Shown here in pieces: positions 27,278 through 35,258 of a stretch of DNA of 64,000 nt. Position 1 is the stretch's first letter. Each line of letters starts with the position of its first letter. The stretch lies in the NCBI GenBank assembly GCA_030153045.1, contig JASLID010000002.1, positions 1 to 64,000 on the forward strand. The letters run 5' to 3'. Under the pieces are notes generated by a model. That model was not told the origin of the DNA and did not search any database. It was given only the letters and a program-made list of their open reading frames with translations. The position numbers were made by a program, and so were the translations under genes. The stretch comes from Flavobacterium sp. (GTDB lineage: Bacteria > Bacteroidota > Bacteroidia > Flavobacteriales > Flavobacteriaceae).

Positions 27278-27306
27278 AAAGCCAGAAATTACTTTCTGGC
27301 TTTTTT
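27278..27306 (+). terminator. Intrinsic terminator after sod
   Basis: AAAGCCAGAAA, short loop, TTTCTGGCTTT followed by more T; standard terminator on the plus strand. Confidence 0.87.
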
Positions 27307-27330
27307 ATTGAATCATAACTAACATTAAAT

Positions 27331-27403
27331 AAAAAAGGAGGAATATTATATCCTCCTTTTTTGCCCCAAATCTACCATAAACTTAACCTACTTATGTAAT
27401 GGT
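27331..27403 (-). ncRNA. Candidate small RNA, distal copy (about 73 nt)
   Basis: Minus-strand unit with promoter at 27408-27439. The body begins ACCATTACATAAGTAGG and continues through GTTTATGGTAGATTTGG to GGGGC. It then has an A-run, a terminator stem GGAGGA / TCCTCC and a T-run. ACCAT and ATGGT can pair to close a 5' hairpin; CATAA/TTATG is an alternative stem. About 46 bases are identical with the copy at 27572-27644, while the terminator stem sequence differs but still pairs. No ORF with a start fits inside. I infer an independent sRNA; its target is unknown. Flavobacterium sRNA Rfp18 and the Rfam Flavo-1 motif are names to compare, not identifications. Confidence 0.68.
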
Positions 27404-27407
27404 GAGT

Positions 27408-27439
27408 CAAATGTATATTAGGAATGATTGATTTCCAAA
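27408..27439 (-). promoter_or_regulatory. Promoter of distal small RNA copy
   Basis: Minus-strand TACATTTG (27408-27415), perfect TAnnTTTG, with TTTG (27436-27439) 20 bp upstream. Transcription start would fall near 27403, directly at the conserved ACCATTACATAAG sequence. Confidence 0.7.
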
Positions 27440-27445
27440 GAAAAT

Positions 27446-27475
27446 CGGTGAATTGTATAAAAAGTCGTTGAGTTG
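27446..27475. promoter_or_regulatory. Direct-repeat operator upstream of distal small RNA
   Basis: Plus-strand CGGTGAATTG (27446-27455) and CGTTGAGTTG (27466-27475), separated by exactly 10 bp, so the period is 20 bp. The pair lies about 43-72 bp upstream of the inferred start, just behind the -33 box, the place of a class I or II activator site. The same arrangement occurs in the other copy. Confidence 0.55.
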
Positions 27476-27571
27476 AAATTTGGCCTATTTTCGTCTAACT
27501 AGATTTAGTTAGAAAATTATTTTCACAGGCTTCAATTTTATTTTTTTAAGATTTTGGAACTTATATAAAAT

Positions 27572-27644
27572 AAAAAAGGTAGAAGTTTAGTTCTACCTTT
27601 TTTGCCCCAAATCTACCATAAACTTAACCTACTTATGTAATGGT
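27572..27644 (-). ncRNA. Candidate small RNA, proximal copy (about 73 nt)
   Basis: Second copy of the unit, 241 bp away, same strand. The body (ACCATTACATAAGTAGG to GGGGC) is identical with the distal copy, and the terminator stem is GGTAGAA / TTCTACC instead of GGAGGA / TCCTCC, followed by a T-run. Conservation of body and promoter together with a changed but complementary stem is what a functional duplicated sRNA would show. It lies 85 bp downstream of the purF stop on the same strand but has its own promoter, so it is not simply a purF 3' end. Confidence 0.68.
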
Positions 27645-27648
27645 ATGG

Positions 27649-27680
27649 CGAAAGTATATTGATATTGTTTTGCTACCAAA
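27649..27680 (-). promoter_or_regulatory. Promoter of proximal small RNA copy
   Basis: Minus-strand TACTTTCG (27649-27656), one mismatch to TAnnTTTG, with TTTG (27677-27680) at exactly the same 20-bp spacing as in the distal copy. Confidence 0.65.
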
Positions 27681-27686
27681 GAAAAT

Positions 27687-27716
27687 CGGTGAAGTGTATA
27701 AAAACCCGATGAAGTG
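27687..27716. promoter_or_regulatory. Direct-repeat operator upstream of proximal small RNA
   Basis: Plus-strand CGGTGAAGTG (27687-27696) and CGATGAAGTG (27707-27716), again 10-bp repeats with a 10-bp AT-rich spacer. Position relative to the promoter is the same as in the distal copy (6-bp gap to the TTTG box). Period and placement resemble LytTR-type response regulator sites; this is inference. Confidence 0.55.
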
Positions 27717-27729
27717 CAAATATTAACAT

Positions 27730-29628
27730 TTAGTACGCTCTTGCATCTTTTCCTTCGTAAAAATTCATGAATGCTTTATTCACCACTCTATTTCCACCAT
27801 CTGTAGGATAATCCCCCGTAAAATACCAGTCCCCAAGGTTTTTCGGACAAGCAACGTGTAAATTTTCTACTGTTTGGAAAATAATTTTCACTTCCGATTT
27901 TACTGAAGCTTCTGTTAGCAATTCCGAAATTTTATCTGACACTTCCTGATCTGTAAATGGTGCGTAAATTTCGTTTACATAATTCACAACTTCGCTGTCA
28001 TTTAAATTTTCTTGCGCTTTGCATTTGGCGTACACTTCATCCACAATATGGTATAGATTTCTGTCTTTCAACAATGCTAAAGCGGCACGGAAAGCTACCA
28101 ATCCTTCCAATTTAGCCATATCGATTCCATAACAATCCGGATAACGAATTTGTGGTGCCGATGAAACTATGATTATTTTTTTAGGATTGAGTCGGTCCAT
28201 CATTTTAATGATACTCTTCTGTAATGTCGTTCCACGCACAATACTATCATCGATGATGACCAAATTGTCTGTTGGTTTTATAACGCCGTAAGTCACATCG
28301 TAAACATGCGCCACCATATCGTCACGAGAACTATCTTCAGTAATGAAGGTTCTCAATTTGACATCTTTAATGGCTATTTTCTCAGAACGCAATTTAACAG
28401 ATAAGATTTCTTGCAGTTTTTCAGCGGATAACGATTCTTTACTTTCAAGAATAGCAGCTATTTTCCTTTGATTTAAAAAATCATTGGCTGCTTCAACCAT
28501 TCCGTAAAAAGAAGTCTCTGCTGTATTTGGAATATAAGAAAAAACAGTATTGTCAGTGTCATTATTTACTGCCTCTAAAACGGCAGGCATAATTAGTTTT
28601 CCTAAATTTTTTCGTTCTTGGTATATTTCGGCATCACTTCCGCGTGAAAAATAAATACGTTCGAAAGAACATGCTTTATTCGGCAATGCTTCTCTGATCT
28701 TTTCATCGATAACAGTTCCGTTCTTTTTAATAATTAAAGCGTGACCTGGTGTAATTTCTTGAACCTTATCGAATGGTACATTAAAAACCGTTTGAATTAC
28801 CGGTCTTTCAGAAGCTACGACCACAATTTCATCATCTTGATAAAAATAAGCTGGTCGAATTCCTGCTGGATCACGGGTTACAAAGGCATCGCCATGACCT
28901 AAAAGCCCAGCCATTGCATAACCTCCATCCCAGTTTTTAGACGCGCGTTTTAAAATTCGGGCTACATCTAATCTTTCGGCAATAACTGGTGAAGCTTCTT
29001 GTTTAGAAAGCCCTTCATTTTTACATTCTTGGTACAAATCAGTCACTTCATCATCTAGAAAATGACCTATTTTTTCCATCACAGTAACCGTATCGGCCAT
29101 TTGTTTAGGATGCTGACCAAGAGTAACTAAATCTTGGAAAAGCTCTTTAACATTTGTCATGTTAAAATTTCCTGCTACAATTAAATTACGATGCATCCAA
29201 TTGTTTTGACGTAAAAACGGGTGTACGTTTTCGATGCTGTTTTTGCCAAAAGTCCCGTAACGAACATGTCCTAAAAACAATTCCCCCACATAAGGGATAT
29301 TTGCTTTTTGAAGCGTCACATTATCTTTATATTCAGGATTATTGGTCAACTCATCGCTGATGCGTTGGTTCACTTGATTGAACACATCTTGAATAGGTTG
29401 TGCTTGATTGGAACGGATTCGGCTAATGTATCGCTGACCTGGCTCCACATCCAATTTTATACTTGCCAATCCAGCTCCATCTTGACCTCTATTGTGTTGT
29501 TTCTCAAGAAGCAAATACATTTTTTCAACTCCGTAAAAAGCTGTGCCATACTTTTCTTTGTAAAATTCTAATGGCTTTTTTAATCTTAAAAGGGCAATGC
29601 CACACTCGTGTTTAATTGCGTCACTCAT
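27730..29628 (-). CDS. purF: Amidophosphoribosyltransferase-like protein, long Bacteroidetes form
   Basis: Protein of 632 residues from the ATG at 29628 (MSDAIKHECGIALLRL); a longer frame to 29679 would start in the pfkB terminator. Class II glutamine amidotransferase domain with nucleophile Cys9 in HECGIA, exposed after removal of the leader as in PurF, and GHVRYGTFG near residue 120. Phosphoribosyltransferase domain with PRPP loop VIIDDSIVRGTT near 455-467. It is about 130 residues longer than E. coli PurF; many Bacteroidetes carry such a long form beside a standard PurF, so first-step purine synthesis is likely but a paralogous role is possible. Last gene of a purN-rnhA-START-pfkB-purF run. 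Confidence 0.85.
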   Translation of the reverse strand: MSDAIKHECGIALLRLKKPLEFYKEKYGTAFYGVEKMYLLLEKQHNRGQDGAGLASIKLDVEPGQRYISRIRSNQAQPIQDVFNQVNQRISDELTNNPEYKDNVTLQKANIPYVGELFLGHVRYGTFGKNSIENVHPFLRQNNWMHRNLIVAGNFNMTNVKELFQDLVTLGQHPKQMADTVTVMEKIGHFLDDEVTDLYQECKNEGLSKQEASPVIAERLDVARILKRASKNWDGGYAMAGLLGHGDAFVTRDPAGIRPAYFYQDDEIVVVASERPVIQTVFNVPFDKVQEITPGHALIIKKNGTVIDEKIREALPNKACSFERIYFSRGSDAEIYQERKNLGKLIMPAVLEAVNNDTDNTVFSYIPNTAETSFYGMVEAANDFLNQRKIAAILESKESLSAEKLQEILSVKLRSEKIAIKDVKLRTFITEDSSRDDMVAHVYDVTYGVIKPTDNLVIIDDSIVRGTTLQKSIIKMMDRLNPKKIIIVSSAPQIRYPDCYGIDMAKLEGLVAFRAALALLKDRNLYHIVDEVYAKCKAQENLNDSEVVNYVNEIYAPFTDQEVSDKISELLTEASVKSEVKIIFQTVENLHVACPKNLGDWYFTGDYPTDGGNRVVNKAFMNFYEGKDARAY

Positions 29629-29650
29629 TGTTGTTGTGTTGTAGGGTTTA

Positions 29651-29680
29651 AATAAAAATGCCCCGACATATCGAGGCATA
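29651..29680 (-). terminator. Intrinsic terminator after pfkB-family gene
   Basis: Stem ATGCCTCGA / TCGGGGCAT (one G-U pair) on the minus strand followed by TTTTTATTT. It lies between the kinase gene and purF, so purF probably also has its own start of transcription. Confidence 0.7.
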
Positions 29681-29683
29681 AAT

Positions 29684-30610
29684 TTATGATAATTCTATAT
29701 CAAATTGTGTTAAAGCTTTAAATTGCTTTAAACGATTTTGCACTTCTTCTTTTGTTAAGGCTACCATTCTTTCTGTTCCGAATTTTTCAACACAGAAAGA
29801 AGCCAAGTTAGAACCTTGAACAATAGCTGTTTTCATGTTTTCGAAAGAAATATTTTCGCTTTGCGTAATAAATCCTGAGAAACCTCCAGCAAATGTATCT
29901 CCAGCTCCTGTTGGATCAAATACTTCTTCTAATGGCAATGCCGGCGCGAAGAAAACTTGTTTGTCATGGAATAATAATGCTCCATGTTCTCCTTTTTTAA
30001 TTACTACGTATTTAGGCCCCATAGTCTGGATTTTCGCAGCAGCTTTTACTAACGAATATTCTCCTGATAACTGACGTGCTTCTTCATCATTGATGGTAAT
30101 CACATCGACACGTTTCATTACTTCTTTTAATTCTGGTAAAGCACAATCCATCCAAAAATTCATAGTATCTAAAACTACTAATTTTGGAGTTTCAGTCAAT
30201 TGATCTAAAACACTACTTTGTACTAATGGGTGTAAGTTTCCTAACATAACCACATCCGTGTTTTTGAAATTTTCTGGCACAACTGGTTTAAAATCAGCCA
30301 AAACATTTAATTCTGTAATTAAAGTATCGCGAGAATTTAAATCATTATGGTATTTTCCGCTCCAAAAGAAAGTTTTTCCTCCTTTTACTACTTCAAGACC
30401 TGTAACGTCTATATTTCTTGATTTTAATAAATCGATGTGTTCTTGAGGAAAATCATCTCCTACTACCGAAACAATAGCCGATTGTAAGTTAAAATGAGAT
30501 GCCGAAAGCCCTATAAAAGTAGCTGCTCCACCTAAAATCTTATCTGTTTTACCAAATGGGGTCTCAATTGCATCAAAAGCAACTGTTCCTACAATTAATA
30601 ATTTGTTCAT
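29684..30610 (-). CDS. PfkB family carbohydrate/nucleoside kinase
   Basis: Protein of 308 residues of the ribokinase superfamily. The N-terminal glycine pair is in KILGGAATFIGLSASHF near residues 25-40. The C-terminal signature DPTGAGDTFAGGFSGF near residue 233-248 contains the catalytic Asp and the anion hole. The substrate (sugar, adenosine or other nucleoside) cannot be read from the sequence. Its place between purN/rnhA and purF makes a nucleoside or ribose substrate plausible. It has a terminator directly downstream. Confidence 0.9.
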   Translation of the reverse strand: MNKLLIVGTVAFDAIETPFGKTDKILGGAATFIGLSASHFNLQSAIVSVVGDDFPQEHIDLLKSRNIDVTGLEVVKGGKTFFWSGKYHNDLNSRDTLITELNVLADFKPVVPENFKNTDVVMLGNLHPLVQSSVLDQLTETPKLVVLDTMNFWMDCALPELKEVMKRVDVITINDEEARQLSGEYSLVKAAAKIQTMGPKYVVIKKGEHGALLFHDKQVFFAPALPLEEVFDPTGAGDTFAGGFSGFITQSENISFENMKTAIVQGSNLASFCVEKFGTERMVALTKEEVQNRLKQFKALTQFDIELS

Positions 30611-30645
30611 AATCTACTTTGAAAAATTAAGGTGCAAATGTACGA

Positions 30646-31272
30646 TTAGTTTTTGGAAATACTAACTCCTTTTTTGGGATTTTCTAACTGATTTCGCATC
30701 GCCACAAATGTTTCGTATGGCGCCTTAACCAGGAGAGAGTTTATAATGAAAGAAGGCACGTTTGACTCTGGATCACCCAACAATTGTTGCATAACTTGAG
30801 TTTGTTTGTCATTTATTTTTTTGAGAACCCAAGTACCTTTGAAGTTTTTAACTCTTATGAAATTTGGATTTTCTTTAATTAATTTATTTTCTGGTGTAAG
30901 TGTGATGACACATTCATTTTTTTTCTTTTGAAGCACCACCCTCGATATATGATCTCGGTCTTTGATGGGCCAGTCAAAATCATTCTGCATGTAAAAAATC
31001 CAACTACTATCCGATGTTTTTTTAATTAAAACAGCTGTCTTGACTTTATAATTCCAATTTTTGAGGTTTTTAACGTCTAGAATCTTGTTGATCACCGAAT
31101 CCATAGGTGACTTCACATTCATTATAGCCTTATATTCTTTTATATTAGTGGTGTCTACTTTTCTGACATACACCTTAATCTCATTTTTATTCAAAGCCAG
31201 TTCCCATGGCTTTTGCTGAATTGCAAAACCAAAAAAAACAAAACTTAAAACAAGTAAAACCAATTTATACAT
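30646..31272 (-). CDS. START-domain-containing secreted protein
   Basis: Protein of 208 residues from the ATG at 31272 (MYKLVLLVLSFVFFGFA). The longer frame up to 31329 overlaps rnhA and lacks a proper signal peptide. After the signal comes a START/Bet v1-like lipid-binding fold (ENDFDWPIKDRDHISRVV-type segment with NDFDWPIKDRD, TWVLKKINDKQTQVMQQLLGD-type segment with QVMQQLLGDP). Probably a periplasmic or membrane-attached lipid-binding protein. The gene begins 20 bp after rnhA and is probably in the same transcript. Confidence 0.82.
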   Translation of the reverse strand: MYKLVLLVLSFVFFGFAIQQKPWELALNKNEIKVYVRKVDTTNIKEYKAIMNVKSPMDSVINKILDVKNLKNWNYKVKTAVLIKKTSDSSWIFYMQNDFDWPIKDRDHISRVVLQKKKNECVITLTPENKLIKENPNFIRVKNFKGTWVLKKINDKQTQVMQQLLGDPESNVPSFIINSLLVKAPYETFVAMRNQLENPKKGVSISKN

Positions 31273-31291
31273 TTTGGTAAATGTATAAAAA

Positions 31292-31777
31292 CTAAAGCAA
31301 CTGATTCGCTTCATCTTCATAAAACGCATCGATAGAAAGTTTATTTTGCTGTGAAGCCATCACCGCCAAAGCATCGCAACGCTCATTTTGAGGGTGATTA
31401 TTGTGGCCTTTTATCCATTTAAAATCTACTTGATGTTTGCGGTATATTTTTAAGAATCTTGCCCATAAATCAGGATTTTTCTTTCCTGTGAAATTTTTCT
31501 TTTCCCAGCCAAAAACCCACTTCTTTTCAACAGAATCGACCACATACTTAGAATCTGAAACAATCAAGACCTTTGTATTTGGATTTTTTAGTTTCTCTAA
31601 CCCGACAATGACTGCAAGCAATTCCATTCTATTATTTGTAGTGTGTCTGAATCCTTCGTAAAATTCCTTTTTATAAGGAGTCCCAACTAATTCCATAACC
31701 ACACCGTAACCTCCGGGACCTGGATTTCCTTTGGCAGCGCCATCTGTATAAATGTGAACTTCGTGGGTAGGATTCAA
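31292..31777 (-). CDS. rnhA: Ribonuclease HI
   Basis: Protein of 161 residues. It cleaves the RNA strand of RNA-DNA hybrids. Catalytic residues are visible: Asp in HIYTDGAAKGNPGPGGYG (D12), Glu in NNRMELLAV (near 52), Asp in IVSDSKYV (near 74), and a C-terminal His/Asp pair in GHNNHPQNERCDALA. It is 2 bp downstream of purN and 20 bp upstream of the START-domain gene. Confidence 0.95.
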   Translation of the reverse strand: MNPTHEVHIYTDGAAKGNPGPGGYGVVMELVGTPYKKEFYEGFRHTTNNRMELLAVIVGLEKLKNPNTKVLIVSDSKYVVDSVEKKWVFGWEKKNFTGKKNPDLWARFLKIYRKHQVDFKWIKGHNNHPQNERCDALAVMASQQNKLSIDAFYEDEANQLL

Positions 31778-31779
31778 AA

Positions 31780-32349
31780 TTATAGATTATTAGTGATTAG
31801 TTTCTCTATTGTTAGAGGGAAGTATTTGTGCTCTAATTCATGAACTTTAGCCGCAATTTCTTCTGGAGTTTTACAATCTTCGATATTTACTGATTGCTGA
31901 AAAATAATACCGCCTTCATCATAATGTTCATTCACATAATGAATCGAAATTCCGGTTTCTGTGTCGTTATTTTCCAAAATTGCTCTGTGTACATTCATAC
32001 CGTACATCCCTTTTCCACCATATTTTGGCAATAAAGCAGGGTGAATATTTATTATTTTATTTGGATACTCGGCAATAATATCGTCAGGAAACTTTAAAAG
32101 AAATCCCGCCAACACAATTAAATCAGGTTTTATTTGATTTACTTTCTCAAGAACTATTCCTTCCGTTAAATCATTTTTAGAAAACACAATCGCTTCTACA
32201 TCATGATTTTTAGCTTTGTCTAAAACTTTGGCATGCAGATTGTTAGTGAGTACAGCAACTACATTTCCTTGATTACTGTTTTTAAAATGTAATATAATTT
32301 TTTCGGCATTAGACCCCGATCCAGAAGCAAATATTACAATCTTTTTCAT
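31780..32349 (-). CDS. purN: Phosphoribosylglycinamide formyltransferase
   Basis: Protein of 189 residues, standard length. It transfers the formyl group of 10-formyl-THF to GAR, the third step of purine synthesis. Motifs: ASGSGSNAEKI near the N-terminus (phosphate binding), catalytic Asn-His in INIHPALLPKYGGKGMYG, and Asp in VNEHYDEGGII. First gene of the minus-strand run leading to purF; divergent from acpP with 222 bp between the starts. Confidence 0.96.
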   Translation of the reverse strand: MKKIVIFASGSGSNAEKIILHFKNSNQGNVVAVLTNNLHAKVLDKAKNHDVEAIVFSKNDLTEGIVLEKVNQIKPDLIVLAGFLLKFPDDIIAEYPNKIINIHPALLPKYGGKGMYGMNVHRAILENNDTETGISIHYVNEHYDEGGIIFQQSVNIEDCKTPEEIAAKVHELEHKYFPLTIEKLITNNL

Positions 32350-32512
32350 TTATTTAAGATATAATGTGATTGGCTAAATTCAAACTAACATTTACCAACC
32401 TATGTGATTTTTATTACGCAAAAAAAAGAATAATAAATGATAAATAATTAAAATTAAGTGTCTTTGTGAAATTAATTTTTTAAATTCGTTGCTATATTTA
32501 TTAACTAAAATG

Positions 32513-32541
32513 TTGTTTTAAAATAAAGTTTTTTATTTTTG
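32513..32541 (+). promoter_or_regulatory. Promoter of acpP
   Basis: TTG (32513-32515), 18 bp, TATTTTTG (32534-32541), a perfect -7 element; start of transcription near 32547, about 25 nt before the ATG. The remaining 170 bp toward purN show no other clear element. Confidence 0.7.
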
Positions 32542-32571
32542 CCAACTAATTAAAATTTAAAATTAAAGATT

Positions 32572-32808
32572 ATGTCAGACATTGCATCAAGAGTAAAAGC
32601 GATTATCGTAGACAAATTAGGTGTTGACGAAAACGAAGTTGTAACAGAAGCAAGCTTCACTAACGATTTAGGTGCTGATTCATTAGACACTGTTGAGCTA
32701 ATTATGGAGTTCGAAAAAGAATTTGATATTCAAATTCCAGACGACCAAGCTGAAAACATTGCTACTGTAGGTCAAGCTATTTCTTACATCGAAGAAGCTA
32801 AAAAATAA
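32572..32808 (+). CDS. acpP: Acyl carrier protein
   Basis: Protein of 78 residues, highly acidic. It carries growing acyl chains in type II fatty acid synthesis. The 4'-phosphopantetheine serine is S37 in NDLGADSLDTVELIM. It is followed by a strong terminator and then fabF, the usual order, with rnc behind. Confidence 0.97.
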   Translation: MSDIASRVKAIIVDKLGVDENEVVTEASFTNDLGADSLDTVELIMEFEKEFDIQIPDDQAENIATVGQAISYIEEAKK

Positions 32809-32817
32809 CACACTCAA

Positions 32818-32850
32818 ACATCTGTAAGTGCAAGCTTACAGATGTTTTTT
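32818..32850 (+). terminator. Intrinsic terminator after acpP
   Basis: ACATCTGTAAG and CTTACAGATGT (11-bp stem) followed by T-run. It should reduce read-through into fabF, as expected for the much higher demand for acyl carrier protein. Confidence 0.87.
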
Positions 32851-33003
32851 ATTTTTTAATGTCTTTTTCAGAATCTTTTGTAGATTTGTAAAAACATTGA
32901 TTGTATTACAATCATAAAAATATTTATGTAATACCCCATTGTTTCTTTTAGTAATTATTAAAAGCACTTTGGGTTTTTTTATATTAAACAAAACCACACA
33001 ACT

Positions 33004-34254
33004 ATGCAATTAAAGCGAGTAGTAGTAACAGGATTAGGAGCATTAACACCCATTGGAAATAACATTCAAGAATATTGGGACGCTTTAGTTAACGGAAAAA
33101 GCGGTGCTGCCCCTATTACTTATTATGATACCGAAAAACACAAAACCAAATTTGCTTGCGAAGTAAAAAACTTCAATATCGAAGAATTTATCGATCGTAA
33201 AGAAGCCAGAAGAATGGACAAATTTGCCCAATACGCTGTTGCTGCAAGCGAAGAAGCCATAAAAGACGCCGGAATTACAGACACTAATGTTAACAAACAA
33301 CGTGTTGGAGTAATTTGGGGTGCTGGAATTGGCGGTTTAGAAACTTTCCAAGAAGAAGTTTTAAGCTATGCTAAAGGAGATGGAACACCACGTTTCAACC
33401 CTTTCTTTATCCCAAAAATGATTGCCGATATTGCTCCAGCTCATATTTCGATGAGAAATGGATTTATGGGTCCAAACTATACTACTGTTTCAGCTTGCGC
33501 CTCTTCGGCGAATGCCTTAATTGATGCCTTCAATTATATCCGTTTGGGTATGTGCGATGTCATTATTTCTGGAGGTTCAGAAGCTGCCGTAACCATAGCC
33601 GGAATGGGAGGATTTAACTCTATGCAAGCTTTATCAACAAGAAACGAAAGCCCGGAAACTGCTTCAAGACCATTTGACGCAACTCGTGATGGATTCGTGC
33701 TTGGCGAAGGTGCAGGAGCATTAGTACTTGAAGAATACGAACACGCTAAAGCACGTGGTGCAAAAATTTACTGTGAAGTTGGCGGAGGCGGAATGTCTTC
33801 TGACGCTTACCACTTAACTGCTCCACATCCGGAAGGAATTGGCGTTATTGCAGTAATGGAAAACACGTTACGTGATGCTGGAATGAATCCTGAAGATGTT
33901 GATCACATTAACACACACGGAACATCAACACCTCTTGGGGATGTTGCTGAACTGAAAGCGATTAGCCATGTATTTGGCAACCACGCTAAAAACATCAACA
34001 TCAACTCTACAAAATCAATGACAGGTCACTTGTTAGGAGCTGCTGGCGCCATTGAAGCTATCGCTTCGATACTTGCTATGGAGCACGGAATAGTACCTCC
34101 AACAATCAACCACGAAGTTGTAGATGAAAACATCAATCCTGAATTGAACTTAACGCTTAATAAAGCTCAAAAAAGAGACATTAAAGTAGCTATGAGTAAC
34201 ACTTTTGGATTTGGTGGACACAATGCTTGTGTTTTATTCAAAAAAATCAATTAA
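33004..34254 (+). CDS. fabF: Beta-ketoacyl-ACP synthase II
   Basis: Protein of 416 residues. It elongates acyl-ACP with malonyl-ACP. The Cys-His-His triad is visible: Cys165 in VSACASSANAL, His in HINTHGTSTPLGD near residue 305, and His in KSMTGHLLGAAGA near 342 (with the conserved Lys). GFGGHNACVLF is the glycine-rich C-terminal motif. It is followed after 8 bp by rnc in the same transcript. Confidence 0.97.
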   Translation: MQLKRVVVTGLGALTPIGNNIQEYWDALVNGKSGAAPITYYDTEKHKTKFACEVKNFNIEEFIDRKEARRMDKFAQYAVAASEEAIKDAGITDTNVNKQRVGVIWGAGIGGLETFQEEVLSYAKGDGTPRFNPFFIPKMIADIAPAHISMRNGFMGPNYTTVSACASSANALIDAFNYIRLGMCDVIISGGSEAAVTIAGMGGFNSMQALSTRNESPETASRPFDATRDGFVLGEGAGALVLEEYEHAKARGAKIYCEVGGGGMSSDAYHLTAPHPEGIGVIAVMENTLRDAGMNPEDVDHINTHGTSTPLGDVAELKAISHVFGNHAKNININSTKSMTGHLLGAAGAIEAIASILAMEHGIVPPTINHEVVDENINPELNLTLNKAQKRDIKVAMSNTFGFGGHNACVLFKKIN

Positions 34255-34262
34255 TTCACTCT

Positions 34263-35003
34263 ATGAGGATTATTAAAAAAATATTTTCAAAATCCCGTTC
34301 TCTTGAAGACGGGATTTTTTTTGATAAAATCCAAGAATTACTCGGCTTTAAGCCCAAAAACCTTATTCATTACCGAAAAGCTTTCACACATCGTTCCATG
34401 AATAAAATGGATGAGAAAGGAAATCCAATAAGCTACGAACGTCTGGAATTTCTAGGCGATGCTATGTTAGGATCGGTTATTGCAGCGCACTTATTCAACA
34501 AAGTCCCTACTGGCGACGAAGGCTATTTGACCAAAATGCGTTCTAAAATTGTGAGCAGAGAACATTTAAACGAACTAGGAAAAGACTTTAAATTAATTCA
34601 ATTTGTAGAAAGCAAAGTCTCCGTAAATCATTTCGGAGAAAACATACACGGTAATTTATTCGAAGCCTTTATTGGCGCCATCTATTTAGATCTTGGATTT
34701 ACATATTGTGAAAAATTTATTCATAAAAAAATCATCAAACCGTACGTAGACATTGACCGTTTGGAAGGTAAAGTCATTAGTTATAAAAGTTTGTTGATTG
34801 AATGGTGTCAGAAAGAAAAGAAAGTATTCAATTACGAAATTTACGACGATAATGGAACCGGTAATTTGAAACATTTTGGTGTTCGCTTATCAATCGATGA
34901 CAAAGTTGTGGCTAAAGCCAGAGCTACCTCAAAAAAGAAAGCCGAAGAAATTGCTTCAAAAAGAGCTTATTTTGTATTTCAGTCACAGATAGATTCAAAA
35001 TAA
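34263..35003 (+). CDS. rnc: Ribonuclease III
   Basis: Protein of 246 residues from the ATG at 34263, which lies 8 bp after the fabF stop; the longer frame overlaps fabF. It cleaves double-stranded RNA. The nuclease signature is ERLEFLGDAMLG near residue 60, with the second acidic site in GNLFEAFIGAIYLDLGF. The C-terminal dsRNA-binding domain ends in ATSKKKAEEIASKRAY. Its last 100 bp and some 25 bp behind the stop recur, decayed, about 1.15 kb downstream (see the pseudogene entry), so this 3' end may be the one supplied by an insertion. Confidence 0.95.
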   Translation: MRIIKKIFSKSRSLEDGIFFDKIQELLGFKPKNLIHYRKAFTHRSMNKMDEKGNPISYERLEFLGDAMLGSVIAAHLFNKVPTGDEGYLTKMRSKIVSREHLNELGKDFKLIQFVESKVSVNHFGENIHGNLFEAFIGAIYLDLGFTYCEKFIHKKIIKPYVDIDRLEGKVISYKSLLIEWCQKEKKVFNYEIYDDNGTGNLKHFGVRLSIDDKVVAKARATSKKKAEEIASKRAYFVFQSQIDSK

Positions 35004-35258
35004 CCTTCATCCCAACGCAAATATTTTCCAAAAATAAAAAACTTAATTCTTTTTGGTGAGCCAATAATTCTATTTGTCAATCCATTAAGAACAACTGAAC
35101 CAAAACAAAACACTCCATTCGGATTAAAATAATCTATTTATTTATATATCAGAAAGATATAAAATATAAGAAAAAGTTTGCAAATTTAATATGTGTGTTA
35201 ACTAAATTTACATATTTTTGGCCCATATTTTTAACAAACTAAATAAAAATTTTAAACC

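Noticed and set aside
27257..27729. The duplicated intergenic segment as a CRISPR array or insertion sequence remnant
   Set aside because: Only two units with a 241-bp period, no spacers of constant length, no terminal inverted repeats and no target duplication; each unit has promoter and terminator instead.
35004..35258. Further gene between rnc and the island lipoprotein
   Set aside because: No open frame with coding character; only a promoter-like box near 35213-35220.
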